From contig CAMTDY010000061.1 of the NCBI GenBank assembly GCA_947070915.1, forward strand, positions 1 to 13,726: DNA of 13,726 nucleotides. The letters run 5' to 3'. The notes below the pieces were generated by a model. That model saw only the letters and a list, made by a program, of their open reading frames with translations, did not search any database and had not been told where the DNA came from. This DNA is from an uncultured Roseburia sp. (lineage in GTDB: Bacteria > Bacillota > Clostridia > Lachnospirales > Lachnospiraceae). A program made the translations under genes and the position numbers. Shown in pieces: positions 12,073-13,726 of this stretch. Each line of letters starts with the position of its first letter. Positions within the stretch are counted from its first letter, which is position 1.

Positions 12073-13726
12073 TCATATCTGAGCCAGCTGCTCTTCCCAA
12101 TATGTTTTGTCTGCCTCGGAGATCCGTCTCAAAATACGGCATGGATTTCCTGCAGCCACAACGCCATCCGGGATATCCGAAGTAACGACGGAGCCAGATC
12201 CGATCACAACATTATTTCCAATATGCACGCCTGGATTGATGGTAACATTTCCACCGATCCATACATCATCACCGATGGTAACTTCTTTGGCATATTCCAG
12301 TTGCTGGTTTCTCACCGGTGCATAGATCGGATGACATGCCGTATAAATATTTACCTTCGGTCCGAAGAATACATGGTTCCCGATCTTAATGTCGGCGCAA
12401 TCCAGCATGATACAGTCGAAGTTTGCATAAAATTCGTCCCCTATCGTAATATTGGAACCATAATCACAGCGGAACGGCGGTTCAATGTATGTTGTCTTTC
12501 CAACCTTTTTAAACAACCGGGTTAAGAGTTCCGTCCGCCTTGATATTTCTTCACTTGTTGTCTGATTATAGGCCGCTGTTAGTTTTCTTGCTTCTGCTGC
12601 CTCAGCCCGAAGCGCAGTATCGCATATATACAATTTGCCAGCAAGCATTTTTTCTTTTTCACTGCTGGAAGAAAAACGGTTTGTCTCCGATGCCTCTATC
12701 GTCCCCGCTGCTTCCTGTCCGGCTTCTCCTAAATCATTTCCCAGGACAAAGTCGGCATTTAAACCTCCTGTTTCCTGAACTTTTTCTTTAGCCGTCTCCT
12801 CTTCGGCAGCTTTCAGAATCGCCTGGACCCGAAGCCTTGCCACTTCTTCCTCCTCACGATCCACATCTACATCCTGCTGTCTCGCTTCCTCTGCAGCCTG
12901 TCGCTGCCGTCTCATTTCCTCTTCTTCCTGCAGTCTGGCTGCTTCTGCGGCTCTCTCCCGTTCTTCCCGCTCTTTTTGTCTTGCCTCCTCCTCAGCTCTC
13001 TGTCGTGCTTCCTCCTCGGCTCTCTGTCTCGCTTCCTCTTCAGCTCTCTGTCGTGCTTCTTCCTCAGCCCGCTGTCTCGCTTCCTCCTCGGCTCTCTGTC
13101 TCGCTTCCTCTTCAGCTCTCTGTCGTGCTTCTTCCTCTTCACGCGCAAGCTCGTCACGGAAGATCCACAGAACCTTATCTTTCATAGCCTGCGCTACTTT
13201 GGCATGCTCTTCCGGCATCAGGTGCAGACAGTCCACATCGCTCGACATCGCCACCATGGCAAGGTCAATAAATTCCGCACCAATATCTTTTGCAATTTTT
13301 TCAAAGCAGGGTGCCAGTTCAAAAGAATAGTCTACCTGTGTCCTTCCGAATTCCAGATGGAGGGGCGAAAACTCAATCTGATCTCCAAGCAGTGCGGGGC
13401 TCGCCAGAATAATCCTGGCATCCGTTTTCGCCTGAACCCGGTCGCACAATTCCCGCATATTCTTTGCCACGATATCTGGAGTAGCATCAAAATAAACTTT
13501 AAGATCGTTGGTTCCAAGCATTATGATAACCAGATCCAGAGGCTCATGCTCCTCAATACATGTCCCAATATCGTTCATACCATTGCAGCCGTCTTTGTAA
13601 GGGTCATCAAAAGCGATCGTACGCCCATTTTTTCCTTCATTGATCACTTCAAACCGATCCCCCAGCAAACTGCCTAACACACCGGGCCAGTTAATATCAT
13701 CCCCATATCTCTGCCCATCCACAGGA
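12073..13726 (-). CDS. SGNH esterase fused to a maltose-type O-acetyltransferase (5' end outside window)
   Basis: One open frame of at least 551 codons joins two enzyme types (residues numbered from the GTG codon at 13722; the frame stays open to the edge). Residues 1-185 are an SGNH/GDSL hydrolase: NEGKNGRT (28-35, block II), MLGTNDLK (68-75, block III) and DCLHLMPEEH (164-173, block V, Asp164/His167). Block I with the nucleophilic Ser must lie beyond the window. Residues about 193-315 are a Glu/Arg/Ala-rich helix with six copies of EEEARQRA. Residues about 354-549 are a LacA/Maa-type acetyltransferase: EKEKMLAGKLY, AYNQT, then left-handed beta-helix hexapeptides with NIYTACHP (catalytic His464), DVWIGGNVTINPGV and AAGNPCRILR. 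No membrane segment is visible. The acetyltransferase has no ribosome site of its own, so it is one protein. Substrates are unknown. Confidence 0.93.
   Translation of the reverse strand, partial: PVDGQRYGDDINWPGVLGSLLGDRFEVINEGKNGRTIAFDDPYKDGCNGMNDIGTCIEEHEPLDLVIIMLGTNDLKVYFDATPDIVAKNMRELCDRVQAKTDARIILASPALLGDQIEFSPLHLEFGRTQVDYSFELAPCFEKIAKDIGAEFIDLAMVAMSSDVDCLHLMPEEHAKVAQAMKDKVLWIFRDELAREEEEARQRAEEEARQRAEEEARQRAEEEARQRAEEEARQRAEEEARQRAEEEARQKEREERERAAEAARLQEEEEMRRQRQAAEEARQQDVDVDREEEEVARLRVQAILKAAEEETAKEKVQETGGLNADFVLGNDLGEAGQEAAGTIEASETNRFSSSSEKEKMLAGKLYICDTALRAEAAEARKLTAAYNQTTSEEISRRTELLTRLFKKVGKTTYIEPPFRCDYGSNITIGDEFYANFDCIMLDCADIKIGNHVFFGPKVNIYTACHPIYAPVRNQQLEYAKEVTIGDDVWIGGNVTINPGVHIGNNVVIGSGSVVTSDIPDGVVAAGNPCRILRRISEADKTYWEEQLAQI
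12992..13135 (-). repeat. Six tandem 24-bp repeats coding the helical linker
   Basis: Six in-frame 24-bp units at 12992, 13016, 13040, 13064, 13088 and 13112 each code EEEARQRA. There is a higher order: units 2-3 (13016-13063) and units 5-6 (13088-13135) are identical over 48 bp, while units 1 and 4 differ by four bases, which gives a 72-bp super-period. The peptide period is 8, not 7, with Glu and Arg spaced i to i+4, which suits a single charged alpha-helix better than a classic coiled coil. Confidence 0.93.

Noticed and set aside
12976..13677. Plus-strand open frame of 233 codons opposite the fusion gene
   Set aside because: Its Leu/Ser/Phe-rich repeats are the complement of the Glu/Arg/Ala linker repeats; the minus strand carries clear enzyme motifs.

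Overview
The window reads as chromosomal DNA of an anaerobic, low-to-mid GC Firmicute, most likely a gut Lachnospiraceae (Clostridia). The support is a single-chain phosphoribosylformylglycinamidine synthase of the clostridial length class (1260 aa), an A-type flavodiiron protein, strong AGGAGG-type ribosome binding sites, tRNA genes without an encoded CCA, and classical TTGACA/TATAAT promoters. The family assignment is inference. The first 47 bases are not biology: they are an Illumina Nextera read-1 adapter with index bases left on the contig end.

Region 1 (48-1481, minus strand): an AT-rich fragment with the start of a secreted protein gene cut by the adapter; tRNA-Gly(GCC) with a perfect consensus promoter; then the two-gene unit yjbQ-maf. 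Region 2 (1495-1794): an unusual GC-rich block made of nearly three 75-bp tandem repeats, a terminator with a 22-bp perfect stem, and a 20-bp inverted copy of the repeat edge that supplies the purL stop codon. Region 3 (1785-6777, minus): a membrane-anchored SurA/PrsA-like foldase gene followed by purL. Region 4 (6869-8261): tRNA-Leu(CAG) with promoter and terminator, then two plus-strand genes, a small membrane protein and a degenerate phosphoribosyltransferase-like protein. Region 5 (8352-10935, minus): rfbC, a flavodiiron protein and a ThiF/MoeB-type E1-like enzyme, closely spaced and probably cotranscribed. Region 6 (11016-12039, plus): tyrA with its own promoter and terminator, divergent from rfbC. 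Region 7 (12073-13726, minus): a large gene, cut by the window end, that fuses an SGNH esterase to a maltose/galactoside-type O-acetyltransferase through a charged helical linker.

The genes are mostly housekeeping: purine synthesis, tyrosine synthesis, dTDP-rhamnose synthesis, oxygen/NO detoxification and nucleotide-pool sanitation. The most distinctive features are the esterase-acetyltransferase fusion, whose linker is coded by 24-bp DNA repeats with a 72-bp super-period; the repeat/terminator block at the end of purL; and the phosphoribosyltransferase relative that has lost the acidic pair of its PRPP loop and gained a Cys/His tail. No CRISPR array, phage gene or transposase is visible.
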